Of a DNA stretch of 64,000 nt, positions 23,205 to 37,500 are shown piece after piece (the stretch's first letter is position 1; each line of letters begins with the position of its first letter). The notes beneath the pieces are model-generated. The model worked only from the letters and a program-made list of their open reading frames with translations. It was not told the origin of the DNA and searched no databases. The translations under genes and the position numbers were made by a program. Origin of the DNA: Rotaria socialis (taxonomy: Eukaryota > Rotifera > Eurotatoria > Philodinida > Philodinidae); the NCBI GenBank assembly GCA_905331475.1, contig CAJNYU010000917.1:62001-126000 (forward strand), read 5' to 3'.

Positions 23205-24663
23205 CTGTAGCCAACAAGGAATGTCTAAGTGTTCAGTTGCGACAACTATAGATAAAATTCTTGTATCGAAAGCATCAATATTTTGTTCTAGTAAATAACT
23301 ATATGGTAGAGCAGTGAACAAATGAGTTGAAGTGACAGTGACACAAGATGTTTCATATGGTACTTCTCTGTGGTACACAATATATAATTTCTTTCACCGG
23401 CATATTCACGGAACAAGTATTCTGAGCAGCAAAGTCATTCGTTGGATACGAAAATCAACATCTCAACGGAGAATCAACTCCCATTGATAACAAACAGCAC
23501 CGGCAGGGGTCAGACGCAATAATTATTAACGGCAGATGATGATAGAAATGTTTTTGGCAATACGTAAAAGCTTATCTATGTTTATTTCATTTTTTTTTGT
23601 AAGCATGTATTATGGGTACTTCTCTTTTGCAGTCTGTATTATAACTGCTTCCTATTAGTGATGACTCATCATTTGATGTATTTCCTTGATGTTGTACTAA
23701 ACAACTATATACGAGAATACTATTCAATGATAAGTTGTCATAGGTCAATCGCTATTTCAATTCGAGCAATAGTATAAAATGTTTGATTACACACAGAAAG
23801 ATCTGGAAAACTGTTAATAAACTAGGACGAACGATAGTAATTAAGAATCTAAGGAAATGAAAGTCAATTAAGCAATTTTGAGTGGGTATGGGTGACGGAT
23901 TGTCTCTATTTGAGCACCCACACCCACACCCACTCATATATATTTCATTGAATTTTATTTTCTGAGAAAAATTCATCTGGGGGACTAGGAGAAAATTTTC
24001 AGAAAATTATACCTGAGGGAGACCACAGGCTTTTCCGTCAGAAATATTTTTGTACCAAACACGTATGAGTCTATGTAGGTTTTGACGCTGATTCCGAATA
24101 CGCTATTGGCTTTGCCTTTTGCCTTAGTTATTATTATGAACACTGGTCAATAAATGTACATTTTTCGTCTTTTTGCTACATACTATCACCCAACAGAGAA
24201 AGAAATTAAATTTTCTCAACAAAAAAAAACCTTTTGTAGTCCATGATTTGGCGATGCTAATGTGATAAGACAGTTGTTTCTACCTCTTCTTACAAAAAAA
24301 AAACTAGATAGCTTTATAAGCACTCTCACTGACACATACTTTTCGTCTGATGGAGCTATTTATATAAGATAAGAAATGTTTTTCTGTCTTAGGTCTACAT
24401 CTAATCAAATAACATTTTCCTATTCAGTTTTTCATGCTGATTCAGAATATAGTATTTCAAAAATGTTCAGAAAATAGCTGGAATCGAAATTTGGTATTTT
24501 TTGTAAAAAATTAAAATTTAACATAAAAACAACATTTTTTTCAATCGTTCTATTTTTTTTAAAGATTTTCTCAGCCAAAAAAGATCGAATCGAAATAAAA
24601 AGTATACATTCGTGATCAATTTTTCAAGCTCTATCAAACCATGTATAAATAAACGATAAACAA
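23205..24663. other. Intergenic, with a dispersed repeat trace
   Basis: No gene seen. A stretch from about 23970 to 24110 includes the motif ACGCTGATTCCGAAT (24085-24099); a relative is at 24434-24448 and another, inverted, inside the large NAT10 intron. Short direct repeats of CACCCACACC type occur at 23915-23932. Confidence 0.4.
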
Positions 24664-25242
24664 AGGGTAGCAATATTTTTGATCCCCAAAAAAATGACTA
24701 TTGATCACCAAAAAAGGATACAAATTATCCCCAATCTATTTTATTGTGAAATGATCACAAAAAAAGTATATTCGATCACCGAATTTATTATCAATACAAT
24801 AACAGATAGAATAATAAATAACAACTATAGTTACACAAAATACCATAAACAATGGAAACAGAAAATATGTTCTACCAAAATCATGGTAACCATGCTGTTC
24901 GAACTTTTTCTGTATTTGACATTTTTAGTTTTCTGCATTGTTATGATAGAGCATTTTGTGTAACTATTCCCAGTTAATGAGATCATTTTGATTCAATTAT
25001 GATTATTGTTTAATTATGTCTTATCAATCTGTTGTCTTTTGAGATAAACACGTTATCTACCACAACTCTACCATTCATTCCACAAAAAGTAAATTGGGGA
25101 TCATTTGTATCTTTTCTTGGTGATCATTTCACAATAAAATAGATTGGGGATCATTTGTACATTTTTTTGGTGATCATTTCGCAACTAACACATTTTGGTG
25201 ATCAATAGTCATTTTTTTGGGGATCAAAAGTCTATTTACCCT
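24664..25242. mobile_element. Non-autonomous TIR transposon with AAACAA target duplication
   Basis: The element starts AGGGTA...TTTTGATCCCC and ends with the inverted GGGGATCAAAA...TACCCT. Directly outside both ends is AAACAA (24658-24663 and 25243-25248), a 6-base target-site duplication. Within the arms the blocks TTGATCCCC, ATTGATCACC and GATCATTT recur several times in both orientations, so the arms are themselves internally repetitive. The middle is AT-rich. A 94-codon frame inside follows the repeat and has no transposase motifs. Superfamily not assigned. Confidence 0.75.
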
Positions 25243-26729
25243 AAACAAAATCTACTCCAATTCTGCTTTAGCGGCACCTTACGTCTTCTTGTTTTTCATT
25301 TCCTCTTTTTTTTCAATATAATCTTTATGAAAGTACTTAGTTTCCTCTGTATACCTAGAAATTTCAACAAGCGCCTCCTCCGAAAGGATCTTGATTTTAC
25401 TGTTGATGAATAAGTAAATAAATGGCATTGACATACCCTGTCTACACTAATATCCACACCCATGTTAAGAGTACCATGGCAAATTAGTAAACAGCTTTTC
25501 CTAGCAAAGTTCTTATAAGGTCACCAAAAAACTCTGATTGATCTGTACACATACATGTTAGGACTATTCCAAGTACTAACGGATCAAATCGATCCTTTTT
25601 TAAATAAATATTGACAATTTTCTGTCAGATTCAGAGCTCTAAAATATAATCAAAAAAAAAATGCAACCATTTTGAGTGATCTTATCGCAGGGTTAAAAAT
25701 AAAAGTTGTAGATCAAAGCGGATCTTGATAAATCATCAAAATAAGATTATTTGGTTAAAAACGATAAATCGTTTTTTTGAGTCGAGGCTAAATGAATTAT
25801 ACCGACTCAAAAGAGCTTTTTAGTTGCAGTGGATTGTTCCAGAGAAATATAAATCCGCAATAATTTATATGAGTGCAACGGTCACCCTCAGGAAGACTGA
25901 AAAAATCAATTTTTTAAAATTCTGAATTGAAATATCTTACAGAGATTAGCTTCACGAATGAAAACTTTGAGTTTTTTGGTTTACTGTTAATAAATATGCG
26001 CAAGAGAAAAAAAACGCGCCATTAACATTGTGTTTTCTTAGTATAAAAATATGATAATATATCTAAAACACATAAATTGCTTTTATTTTATTTTTCTTCT
26101 ACAATGTCTCTCCATGGTTCGAATATCCTAACGACATAAATATTGTTCAAAACATTGATAATTCACTGTGTTCCAGGTGATACATACGGTCTCAAGACGA
26201 TTTGTAGATCGACGAAGTATTCGTTTATTGCTAAAAGCGCAGTTAAAAATGCTTTTCTAATTTCTACTTGACTTACTAAATCTAAAAGATTGAGTGCTAT
26301 TGGAATAGAACGCTGCTGAATTGTTTTCATTGAACCAATAAATATCAGTCCATTAACAGTATCTACACTTTGGAAAAAGGTACTCCTGTACCCAATGATA
26401 AATCAACTAAAGTTTAAAAGCGTACGTAACATCTATGTTAAACGGCACATCTAACAATCTAGTTCACAGTTCTGTCTTTTTTAAATTTTATGACTCGTCA
26501 TCGAAAAGAAAAACAAGTAGATCTTACCTTTTTTGCGTTGAAGATAAATAACTATCGTGTATCTGCTTATACAAGTGTTACTTTAGTTTAACATAATAAC
26601 TCTTGGCATAAAATCAATGTATTATGAATAGAAAAAGTTCTCGTAACTCTGTAGGCATTCTGTATGCATTAGAATCTTTAATCGAAAAATGAAAGAAAAG
26701 AAAATCTTGGGTACAATTAGAAAGGTTGA
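25243..26729. other. Intergenic region, 3' flank of receptor gene
   Basis: No supported gene on either strand. AT-rich, with no obvious inverted repeats beyond the element that ends at 25242. Confidence 0.4.
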
Positions 26730-29700
26730 TTAGGTATAGTTCTTTTGTTTTAATTTTCGTTCGTTAAGAAAACGACGCGAAGGAAAAAAATATCGTTCAT
26801 GATCGGCAGGTATCTGCTGTTGATTATTGGTAGCAACAAATATATACAAATTATTTCCTTTACGTTTGTGTGAAAAATAATTTGTTTGGCACGTTAATAT
26901 AGATACAAATGCGCGTCGAAATCGAACATTAAATGCAGTATAAATAATCTAAACGGAAGACATTTTTGATTAGAAAAAAAAATGGAAATATTTGATTGAA
27001 TTTAATTTCTCTTTACTGGATTTAAATTTGACGAGACATAGCCAAGCCAACTCGTTATATTTAATAACGATGCTTTTATAGCACATGATGGACAAACAGC
27101 TGAAAGTATATTTAATATTGAGAATGGAAGCCAAGCAACAAGAAAGACAAAGAAGACAATGCCAAGAACTTTCATTGCACGACGTTCACTTGTAGTTTCT
27201 GATCCACTTTTGAATGCATGAGCTGCTTTCTTAACAAGTGCATTGTGAAGAAATGAACGTTGATGTGAATGTGGTAGTTCTATTGGTATAACAGGTGGAC
27301 TACTAAAATTAAAATGAAGTTTCCTTCCTATTAGAGTTTCATTTTTGGAGGTGTATAATTTCAATTTGATTCTTTGATCTCATTCATTTGCACACTAGAA
27401 TTAGTTAATAGCTAACAAAGAAAATTGTCCATATTGAATTGATGATTTTATATACGAATTCAAGATATGATAAATTTTCGGAATTAATCTGGAATGAGCT
27501 CTCGCTCAATCTGCACATTACATTCTAAAAACAGCAACCTATGCGTTGATTATTTTGACATCATCATCATCCTTCTCATTACTATTCTTAGATCACGTGA
27601 ATGTGCTAGTAACAGAGATCAATGAGCTTGTCGTATGTTGACTAAAATGTCGCCTTGGCATTAGGAATACATCTTCAGTTCAAGCTAAAAATATGTTCAA
27701 ACAGATAGAACTCTAATTTAATGTACTACTAGTTAAAAATTTGAATAGGACCAGTTCTTTTTAGGCTTCAATGAAGCGCCTGCAGCTGCTAAAAAAGGAT
27801 ATTTTACATTTTTCAGGCTTTCAATTTATCGTTTTCTATTGTTTTTGGAACTGCCGTCATTACTGAAATTTCTCCATATAAAAAACACTTTTTATCTAAT
27901 GAAACTCGAGAAGCGCTATTTAATGATGCCAACATTTACACTGTTTGACTCCTAATCAACAGCTCATATTTTTATTTCGTTAATTATATTGTATAAATAG
28001 TGATCAACATATTTTTTATGCGAAAGGAGGGGCCGTATTAATTCCTTCATGGAATTTATTTTTCTGTTTCATTGTCGTATTCAAAACTGAGCATTTACTC
28101 AGTTTCCGTTCTCAAGATAATCGCAAGAAAAATTACAAACGTTTAATGTGTACTTCTAACAAACAAGAAAAAAAGAAATCATGAAGAAACTCATAAACAC
28201 GCCGTGCTTCTCAATACATTTAATAACAGTTGAATAGTATCGTTTAAAGCAATCTTTGAATTGAATTTCATCTCAAAACAAGGTCATAATTATCGAAGCA
28301 TCTTTCTTGCATCAAAATCACTTACGATTGTTGACTTGGACTTTGCGTGTTATCGGTATCAGTGACCGTCGATGAACAAGGTAACACGATCGACGACGAT
28401 GATATTTCTTTTGACAAAATAGCCTGATGATTTTGCGACGATCTGTGTCGCTTCGAACTTAACCTATGTCGTCTTAAACGATCTGACGCTTGCCGTTTGA
28501 TTGCTACGTGATCATCTGGATCAGCATAACATTTAGCGGCCTCTAGTTGTAAACGACGAACAGTTAAAGAATAAGTAACAAGCATAAGTATGCAGGGTAT
28601 ACAAAAGCAAATGATTGAACCATAAATAATGAATGAACGGTTATTCAGTGCACAATAATGGCGATGTTCATTGACTATAATTAAGATATTTTTTTCATCA
28701 ATACAACCAAGTATAAGTATAATACATGATATGGCAATAGAAAATGTCCAAATACAAAGTATGGTTAAAAAGGTTTTACGTTTACTTCGTTCTCGACTAC
28801 GAAACGGACAAGATATATGAAGAAAACGATCAATAGAAAGTATTGTTAAATGCCATATGGATGTGGTGCATAGTAGTACATCGAAAAAAACAAATAAATT
28901 ACAAAGTATAATCGGTAGCTGCCACGAACCTAAATATAGAACAAACGAATTTTAAACTATATTGGCCAGTTCGCGTGAAAGAGTGTAGACCATGAGCGAT
29001 ATAAGAAAAACAAGCTCAAAGAAGATTAGAGTTAATAAATACTTTCTACGTGATTGACATTACATTTTATTATTACAACGTAGTAGACTTAAATAATTTC
29101 GTCACTTATTGAACAAGTACGAGTGGTTAAAAGTTTTATTTATTTGTATAAAACTGTTCTCTTGAGAAAACGTTTTTGGCTTGGGACAGAGTCACATTAA
29201 AAGAAAAACATTATAAAGATATATGTTGAGCAATAATAGAAATCAACACATTATTCAATAGAAAACTCAGTCGAAGATTCTACAAGAAAATATTATTTTA
29301 TTAATTCAATTAAAAGACGTGTCAAAAGTTCTTAGTGTAAAGTAATGCAGAATTACTCGTTTTAAGATGACATTTCTGCTTGAAGAGCTTTCAACTTTCT
29401 TAGTTATAATAAGTTTTTTACAGTATAGAATTTATCTGATGTTTAAATATGTTTACTTTTTATGTGAGCTGAACGTTAAATGTACGGAAGTTTCCTGGTT
29501 TGGCCGAGTATCTAGGAAAAATTGATTATTCATCCAGCGCAAAAATCTTAATCTCAAGTGGCCTTCTTATTATTTTCTTTTCTTGCTGGTAAATACAATT
29601 AATAGCGGTCTCCTTGTATCAATTCGATAAAAGGCAATGTGCACATCTTCGTAAAGAAGATATTTTCATTTTAATTTTTTTTTGTCTTACCCTGGAAATC

Positions 29701-30036
29701 TTTGATAATTGAAAATGGTAAAACAACAAAGCTAACTAAACAATCAGCAATAGCTAATGAAAAAAGGAACCAATTGGTCACTGTTTGTAATTGTTTATCA
29801 AGTGATATTGATATACATACAAGTAAATTACCAAGTGTACCCGTTAGAGCTAATATTGATAAAGTTAGTATGGGCCAATTTAAATCATTTTTATCGGATG
29901 AAATTATATTATTCGTTAAATTCATTGATGATATATTCTCATAATGAGTAATATTAAGGAAATCAAGATTAAACTGCTCCATTGAAGTCATTAATGAATG
30001 AAAGAAAACTAGAAAGAAAAAAAGGAAGTAAAACAT
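26730..30036 (-). CDS. 5-HT2-type serotonin receptor (class A GPCR)
   Basis: Four exons (29691-30036, 28326-28929, 27017-27302, 26730-26948) join in frame to 484 residues from the ATG at 30036; an ATG at 29991 would give 469. Three N-glycosylation sequons precede TM1. Diagnostic segments are GTLGNLLVCISISLDKQL and NWFLFSLAIADCLVSFVVLP (TM1-2), FFDVLLCTTSIWHLTILSIDRF (TM3), YGSIICFCIPCILMLVTYSL (TM5), KVLGIVFFVFLVAWLPFSIL (TM6) and SWLGYVSSNLNPIIYTAF (TM7). The amine-binding Asp of TM3 (D3.32), W6.48, F6.51, N6.55 and Y7.43 are present. Position 6.52, normally Phe, is Ser, and DRY reads DRF. The third loop is long, basic and Ser-rich. This pattern is closest to 5-HT2 receptors, which couple to Gq; ligand and coupling here are inferred. 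Confidence 0.82.
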
Positions 30037-30105
30037 GAGAATATATGAATATCTTGATAAAGCTTTCTTCGCCACTTTCAATCATCGTTTCTGCTCTTTT
30101 CTTTT

Positions 30106-30109
<4 letters not shown>

Positions 30110-30142
<33 letters not shown>
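30110..30142. repeat. (CT)n microsatellite
   Basis: A nearly perfect CT dinucleotide tract lies just upstream of the receptor gene start. It generates a long spurious open frame on both strands. Confidence 0.9.
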
Positions 30143-30146
<4 letters not shown>

Positions 30147-31546
30147 CTGTCGCTCTCCCCTTATTTCTTTCATTTTTATGATTATATTAGAATTAATAAG
30201 GGAACGAGAAAAAAAAACAGCAACAAATCTAGTAACATAGCTGCTATTATCATTTTGATGAACGACAACAATAATAACCAAGCAAAGTACTTGTGCATAC
30301 AAGCAAAGAAGATGCAGAAGAAAAACTACCGAACTAAAAAGATACATAAAGGAAACATACAACTCAAAACAAAAAAGGAAAATGAATAGAATGACGACTA
30401 TAAAACGTGTCGTACACTGAAACACGATGATTTCGATTAGCTATTAGAAGGATAATAAATGTTCGTACACCTTAGTAGAATTGTGATTTCATTGAATGTA
30501 GTCTCATTCTTATCGCAATTATCTATTTTTGTGATCGATTGAATAACGGGAAAGCAGAATATACGAGCGATCGGTACTGAAGAAAGAAGAAACTTATTCA
30601 CGAGAAATAAATTCTTCATTGAGAATAAATCAAATTGAAAGTAGTAGGAAAAAAATATGAGTTCAATAATCATTCAAAGTAATATGATTTTAATAGCATT
30701 CACTTGCAATTTCATTCATTTTAGAATGTATGCAGGAAATAACGTCTTAGATGTATAAATATTAAAATTATGTCAGAAAAAAAAACCATTTTCTTCTACT
30801 ACAAACGAAGAATTACAGGATAAATAGAAACAATGATTAGTTCTTGTTTTTTGTCTTCACTGCAAACTGTTTGCTTTAGCCATATTGTAAGAATGACATG
30901 ATTCCTTGATTATCATACTTAAAAGGATTTCACTGTCTGAAATGATGGAAGTTGCATAAGATTATGACATAAACAATGAACTAAATTGACTGCAGATATC
31001 TTTTAATCAAACATTAGAAATATTGTGTACCCAAGAAACAATTTAAAAAGTGCGCAAGTTTTCTCTCTATTGTTTGTCCTAGAACTAAAGGAAAAAGCAA
31101 TCTTTATTAGTTCAATATTAGAAAAATTCGGCTGTAAGCAGATTTGCTAATTGATTGTTCACCGATGTTTTCATCATGCACGTCGAAGTTGATCGTGTTG
31201 TTGAGAATTAGGAACAACAAGAGAAGTCAAGTGAAATTTTCCAAGTAGAAAACTAGCTTATGCACTAATCGAACAACGTAGTCATATATATATATATATA
31301 GAAGTGCTATTAAGAGTAACTTTGAACTTTTTTTTTCATATTTTTATTATTATAAGAAGTCAATATGGTTTTTTATTTCATTGGAAATGGATAAATTTCA
31401 TTAAAAAATATAGAAAAGAAAAACACGAAACGCATAAAACAAAACCAATTTATATCTGATCTGATTAAAATTTGCTTAAAATCAGTCTTTACACATAGGC
31501 CAACAGAACCGAAAATGTAATAAAGAGTTCGTTGTCACTCAATAAT
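30143..31546. other. Intergenic region between receptor and neurexin-like genes
   Basis: No supported gene. It contains a short (TA)n tract at about 31283-31300. It is likely to hold the receptor promoter and the 3' untranslated region of the neurexin-like gene. Confidence 0.4.
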
Positions 31547-34500
31547 CATATTATTCGATGAATCAGTATGATCATCATCATCATCATATAATTGATTATA
31601 TTCAAACATCATTAGACTGCGTTCGTTCGTTGACAATCCAACAATAAAATGCTGTTTTTGTTTATTTATATTATTGCATATCGAATGTACATGTAAAGAT
31701 TGTATTGAACCTTGAAGAGATAATGATTGGTTGAGAACTTCTTTTCGGTTTATACTCCACGTACGTATTCGTTGGCCATCGCGATCAATGGAAAGAAAAT
31801 GCCGATGATCAAACCAACTAATCGAATGAATCTAAATTATATTTTCAAAAAAAGAAACAGATTAATAAAATAACCCGAATTAATCTCTTATGGGAATTGT
31901 CTGCTTTATTCCAGTATTTTTTTACTCTCCATCATAATTGCCGCAAACATTTTTCTATTGAATCAAAAAGTATTTTCATTATTTTCTTCAGGTCATAATA
32001 TTAAACAAAAGTGGATCGATTCAGTTTTCATAACAGGAAGATAAACATATGAAACACTTCTAGCTTAATTTTCTATGACAAGTCAACGGCGATGTATTGT
32101 TTTGCTCTACGGCTTCCATACGCCAAATATGTTAAGTAATTAAAATTCACAGAGCAAGAAAATTTCACTTGTCTTGAGGTATTTTTGTTTTTATTCATTT
32201 GAAAAACATAGAATTAAGTTCACTTACCAATGGATCACAAATACTTGTAACAAATAAAAATTGTCCTAGAGGAACAGTAACATCCCAAATAAAAACTTGA
32301 TCCGGCTGAGCGAATATTAGTAAACGATTGTCATTCATTTGACAATCATTCAGTTCATGTTTATTTGTGTCGTCGAATAAATAATTAAAATTATAATTAA
32401 AGATTATTTCTCCATCGTTCAATTGCCAAATAATAATTTCATTTGTACGCAATACAGTTAACATATATTGATCACCATTATTATTTGTATCAACAATTGA
32501 GAATGTATAACTTGGATTACAATCGAATCTTGTTAATATCATTGTACAATTACTCATAGAACCAGTTATTAGAGATGAAGGCTCATCAGGGATTAGGGCT
32601 GCTGCTTCTAATTTAAAAACGACGAAACATGCAAACGTACTTGAGTACTCGGTACAGGCAACGAGTGCATAGGACTCATTTTTTGTTAATATAATTCGTT
32701 TTATTTCATCGCCAATAGATGTATCAGGATCGGATTTAAGTTCACGTGCAAGACAACAAGAGTCCAGATCAAGTAAACCAAGTGATATACCGCGACCGTA
32801 CTTTTGTTTTCCAGCCATGTAGAGAATAGGCGAATGTCGAGATGTAACGGCTATGGAACATTTTATTGGATGTAAATTTGTTCGTATTGAATAATCATCT
32901 GTTGACCAAATTTTAACAGCATATGGATTTACATTGGAAGTAACTTCGTAGAAGAGTCCAATTAGAAATTGGCCATCACGTGAGAATATCATTGTGTGAC
33001 AAGCGCCAACTGATGAGATAGGAAGTTGAGAATGAAAATTACCGGACTGAAAATACATTGATTTTTCTTTTTATAATACTTCGATGAGCTTTTCTAGTGA
33101 AATCATCATAAAAACAAAATGATGATGATTTTTATGTAAAGAACTATTTACATCAGTTCTTTAACCCAAGATAATTTGATCTGAACTAATTTCCACTTCG
33201 AACTTAAGATAAAGGGTCAGTAAGAGCTCAAATTATACTGAATAAGACTCATTCAGGTATTCTTAAGCAATAACGAGCGTTAAAATGTTCAAGCACGCAC
33301 TACACACGCATTTTCTTATACGAGCAAGTCTTGTTTCTATTTATGTTATAAATAACTTACGTGCGCATGCAATAATTGAATTCTATTTTCATCAGCTGTT
33401 GCAAGAAGAACTGTAGGATAATTATTTGACTGTAATGCATGACAATCAACAAGACTTTTTGTATAAAGATATAAAATTTGATTTTCCATTAGCATCGAAT
33501 TGCGAGGTTTTATGACTGATCTTCGTTTGATTGGTGATCGGAATTGGGAAAAAAGTTCTTGATCAGTATCTAAGTTAGCTGCTAATTCACATGAGTAAAC
33601 AGCTGAATATGTTTGTGAACTTGAATTATCGATGTCTTTTTTTACTGAACGTAATGTCGATGAAATTGGAGTAGCATAACGGTGGGCTGTTATATTTGGT
33701 AATGGTAATGGTGGTTCACTACTGGACAACATTAAACGATTCACTTGATGATACATTGATGCTGATGCTGGTGCTGGTTGAGAAAAACTTGGATGTACAC
33801 AACAATGATCATTGTCAAGACAATCGGATGTTTTATAAGATGGTGTTCTTTGTTCTTTATGATTTTCTTGTAAAGCTGATATAAGATGATAACTGTCGCC
33901 ACTGTTTAAACGCGAGAGACTGCCATTTGATGTTAAACGGAATGATAGTGGTTTTGATTGATTTGCATGTAAATAACGAAGAATTTTAGGTACACGTTTT
34001 TTTGAATTGCGACCATCGGGTAATATATTTGTATGGGCTTTTATTGGAGCATAAGCGTTATTTCCATTTGTTTCTTTGTATTGATAGGCAAGTTTCTTTC
34101 TAGTATGACGAGTTTTACAATGTAGACATAATATTAAAAATAAAAGAAGAGCCAGAAGGGAAACTGATATTATTGCACTGATGATAAGGCCACGAACGCC
34201 AATATATTTTAATTGTTTATAGAACCATTCAACCGGTGTTTGATAAGAGATATCAGATATTAAATTTACTTGTGTTATATAGTCTTGATGATATAAACTA
34301 TCAAGAATGGGAACGCTTATTGTTGAAGTTGCTAAAGTAGTTTCAGTAGATGGTTCAGATGAATCTTCAATTCTAGAAATAATAGACGTTACTGCTGTTG
34401 TTGCTGTTGAAGATATTATGGCAGTTGCAATATAAAATGAATCAACTAAATTGAATTGGTCAGTATATTTATCGGGATAAGCTTCTGCAACATCGCCAGA

Positions 34501-37500
34501 ATAAGTAAGTGTATTAGAAAGACTGTCAAATACGGGTTGACGATTGAATGATAAACCTTTGAAGAAGAAAGCAAAAAATCGAAAGTATTTTTTTTTGTTG
34601 AGCTTCGGAAACAATTCTTTAAAAGAGTTTATGCTCTGTGATGCGAAGTTTTTTTCTAAATGACTGTCGTGACTCTCTCAGAAACATTACAAAAATTGAT
34701 TGTCCATTAGTGAGAGAGGTCTCGGGAGAATAGGTTTATATGAATGGTTCTACTTAGAGTAAGTATGAGAATGATATTTTTTTGTTCAATCACTCTCTTA
34801 CAACGACTGGTTTTATGTTTTTCTTGTAGTTCAGAATGAAATCTACCGTTGTGCAAAGCATCTAAACGTTCATTAAAACCCTACAGGTCTTGTATCTCCG
34901 CAGTAATAAACGAAATTCTTTCAACATATTCATCTATCTATTTCTAGGATGTTTCTCATAAAGCTAATAAAACATACCCGCAATAATTCCATTCCAATGT
35001 GAAACATTCTTGAAACTTCCAATTCGTAAACGTTTTTGTGAAATAGCCATTGGCTGATCCAATTGTCGTGGCAGTTCTAAATAAACGAATTTCTCTCGTT
35101 GCGTTTTTCAATTAAAAATTCTATTTATTATCAACATACTAGTTTCTCCTTCTAATTTAATTCGAATCCCGTCAACATACAATTCAACTGTTGAGAGCCG
35201 TCGAATTATTTTAATAGCATGATAGACTCCATCCGTTATTTGAACCACAGCTGAATAAATATCAGGTTGCTTTGTGCCCGCATATAATTTCATATAAGAC
35301 TGTTCTCGTACCTATAGGTTTACAATTAGCAACTAAAAATTCTAGCAGATTGAAAACTTACAATTTCATATTCTAGGCTATATAAATTTGGTTCAGATTC
35401 AAGACGTAATATTTGTGCTGATGTAGATAATGTTTGTAAGCCGAATGAAATTATATCATAATCTCCTTGATGAGCCGTTCGTACAATATGGTTAATTGTG
35501 CCAATGGAATGATGTTTTCCAAAATAAAATCCTTTCGGTACTAATTAATAACAAAAAATAAAGCAGAGAATAAATCTCAAGCGCAAGTAAACTATTATTT
35601 CACTTACATTTATCACATCGTTCCCCTATAAAACTTGTTTCAACACAATCGCAACTTGGTTCGTCATTTTCATTTATTGAACACGCGCCCGAATGAACAC
35701 ATGTGAAATCATAACAGAGTTTATTTAAATCTATACAAATAAAGAATTACTCTTTTGTTTCTATTATATTGAAATGCAATTGAATGAATACTAAAGGAGA
35801 AGAAGAAGCTGACTTCATGACGAAACAATAAAAAAAAAGCATATAGAGGAGGAAGAAGAACATACTACCGCGAAACAGGCAAACAACAGCTTACCCATCG
35901 TATTATCTAATGGTGCATTCGAAGAATCTGCTAGAAAAGTTTATTTATTCATTCAATTCATACATACATCGAAATGTGCACGCACACATTCGCTGTTTTA
36001 TTTCTCTTAGAGAATTTCAAAAAACAAATAGAATAAAACCCAATTTACCTGAGCAAACATTCATTTTGACTTGTCCGTTCAATACTAAAGCGCGTTGATA
36101 GTCAAGTAGACGACCATCAACAATAAAACTTGACAGACATCCTTGAAATCCATGTGCATTGAGACCCGATCCAGTTAAATTAATATTATTATTATTCGGT
36201 ATTCCACCAACATAAAGAACGGGCTGAAGTGAAACTGCATTTCTTATGCCGTTAGCTGACAATGTGGAACGATTTGCACGGTTATCAACAACCAGCTCGA
36301 TCCTGAAAAGAATTTAAACAAGAAAATAAATTAATCTTTTATTTCGACTGAAGCCCAGATGCGGATGCAATAATTTCCGACACGATAAATTTCTATTCTG
36401 GCATGGAAAATGCTCCATAAAATATTCTAAAATTAGTACTCATCATTTTTCTTTCTGCTTATTAACCAGACGCTCAATCGAAATAGAACATTCTGGCAAT
36501 GCCAGTTTGACTAATTAAATGGCGCATCAATTAAATAACCTTCAATTATCGCTACATAGTAATTTTCATTTTCTTTCACTTTTAAGGAAAGAAACACGTG
36601 TTCGGTGTTTGGTCGAGATTTTTTCGAGTGAGACAAAGAACTCTTGCGTTTATCAATCAATCATTTTCTTTGGCGCTGTATTCTAACATAAGTCAACATT
36701 GATCACAAAATCTGACATGGATTAAAGTAATAACAATTATTAATTGTAGGAGAAAATCTGTGTTCGAATTTGAAGTAATATCTAAAGATTGATGGTAATG
36801 CTTAGTCACTAACAAAATATGTAAATGAAAAGTACTTCGATGAGACTCAAATGGAATAAATATATCGAAATATATACTTCAATTTACATATTTTATATCC
36901 GGAAAAATCATCTGACATTCGAAAGATTGTTTTTTACGTACTTATCAGTTCCAATTCTTGTTACACGTACTTCATGCCATTTACCATCTGCTAATTTTAT
37001 TGACTCATTGCTGACAATTTGTCGTTTACCGAAACCAAAATCAATGAATAATGCAAGTATACCAGCTCGTAAACCAATAGCAAAATATTCATTTAAGCCT
37101 TGAGCATAGCGGTATAAAATGATTCCATCTGGTACATACGAGCGAAACAGAAAGTAAATGTCAAGTTTTCCATGATTTTTGTTTTGATTTTCACGTTCCG
37201 AAAAAGCTATATAAGATTTTTGCGTATTGACAGTAACTAAATTAAAGAATGCTACGCGATAACCAACAGTTAGATGTTGACTATCATAATAAAAATTTGA
37301 TATGGATTCATCCTTTGATTTTGTTAGGATTTCAAATAGATTTTCATCGTTAAATAGAAGTTCGCTCATATAGCCGATAAATGGCTGAAATATATCTGAA
37401 CTTAAACGACGAGTATCACCAACTAATACTGCATTTAAATTCCAACTCGAGACAACATAACTCGGGATTTGAGCTAGAAAAATTTAAATAGATAAGAATT

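Noticed and set aside
24679..24963. 94-codon frame inside the TIR element
   Set aside because: It follows the internal repeat and shows no transposase motif.
30045..30425. Opposite-strand frames of about 115 codons each
   Set aside because: They are produced by the CT microsatellite and low-complexity flanks; no coding character beyond it.
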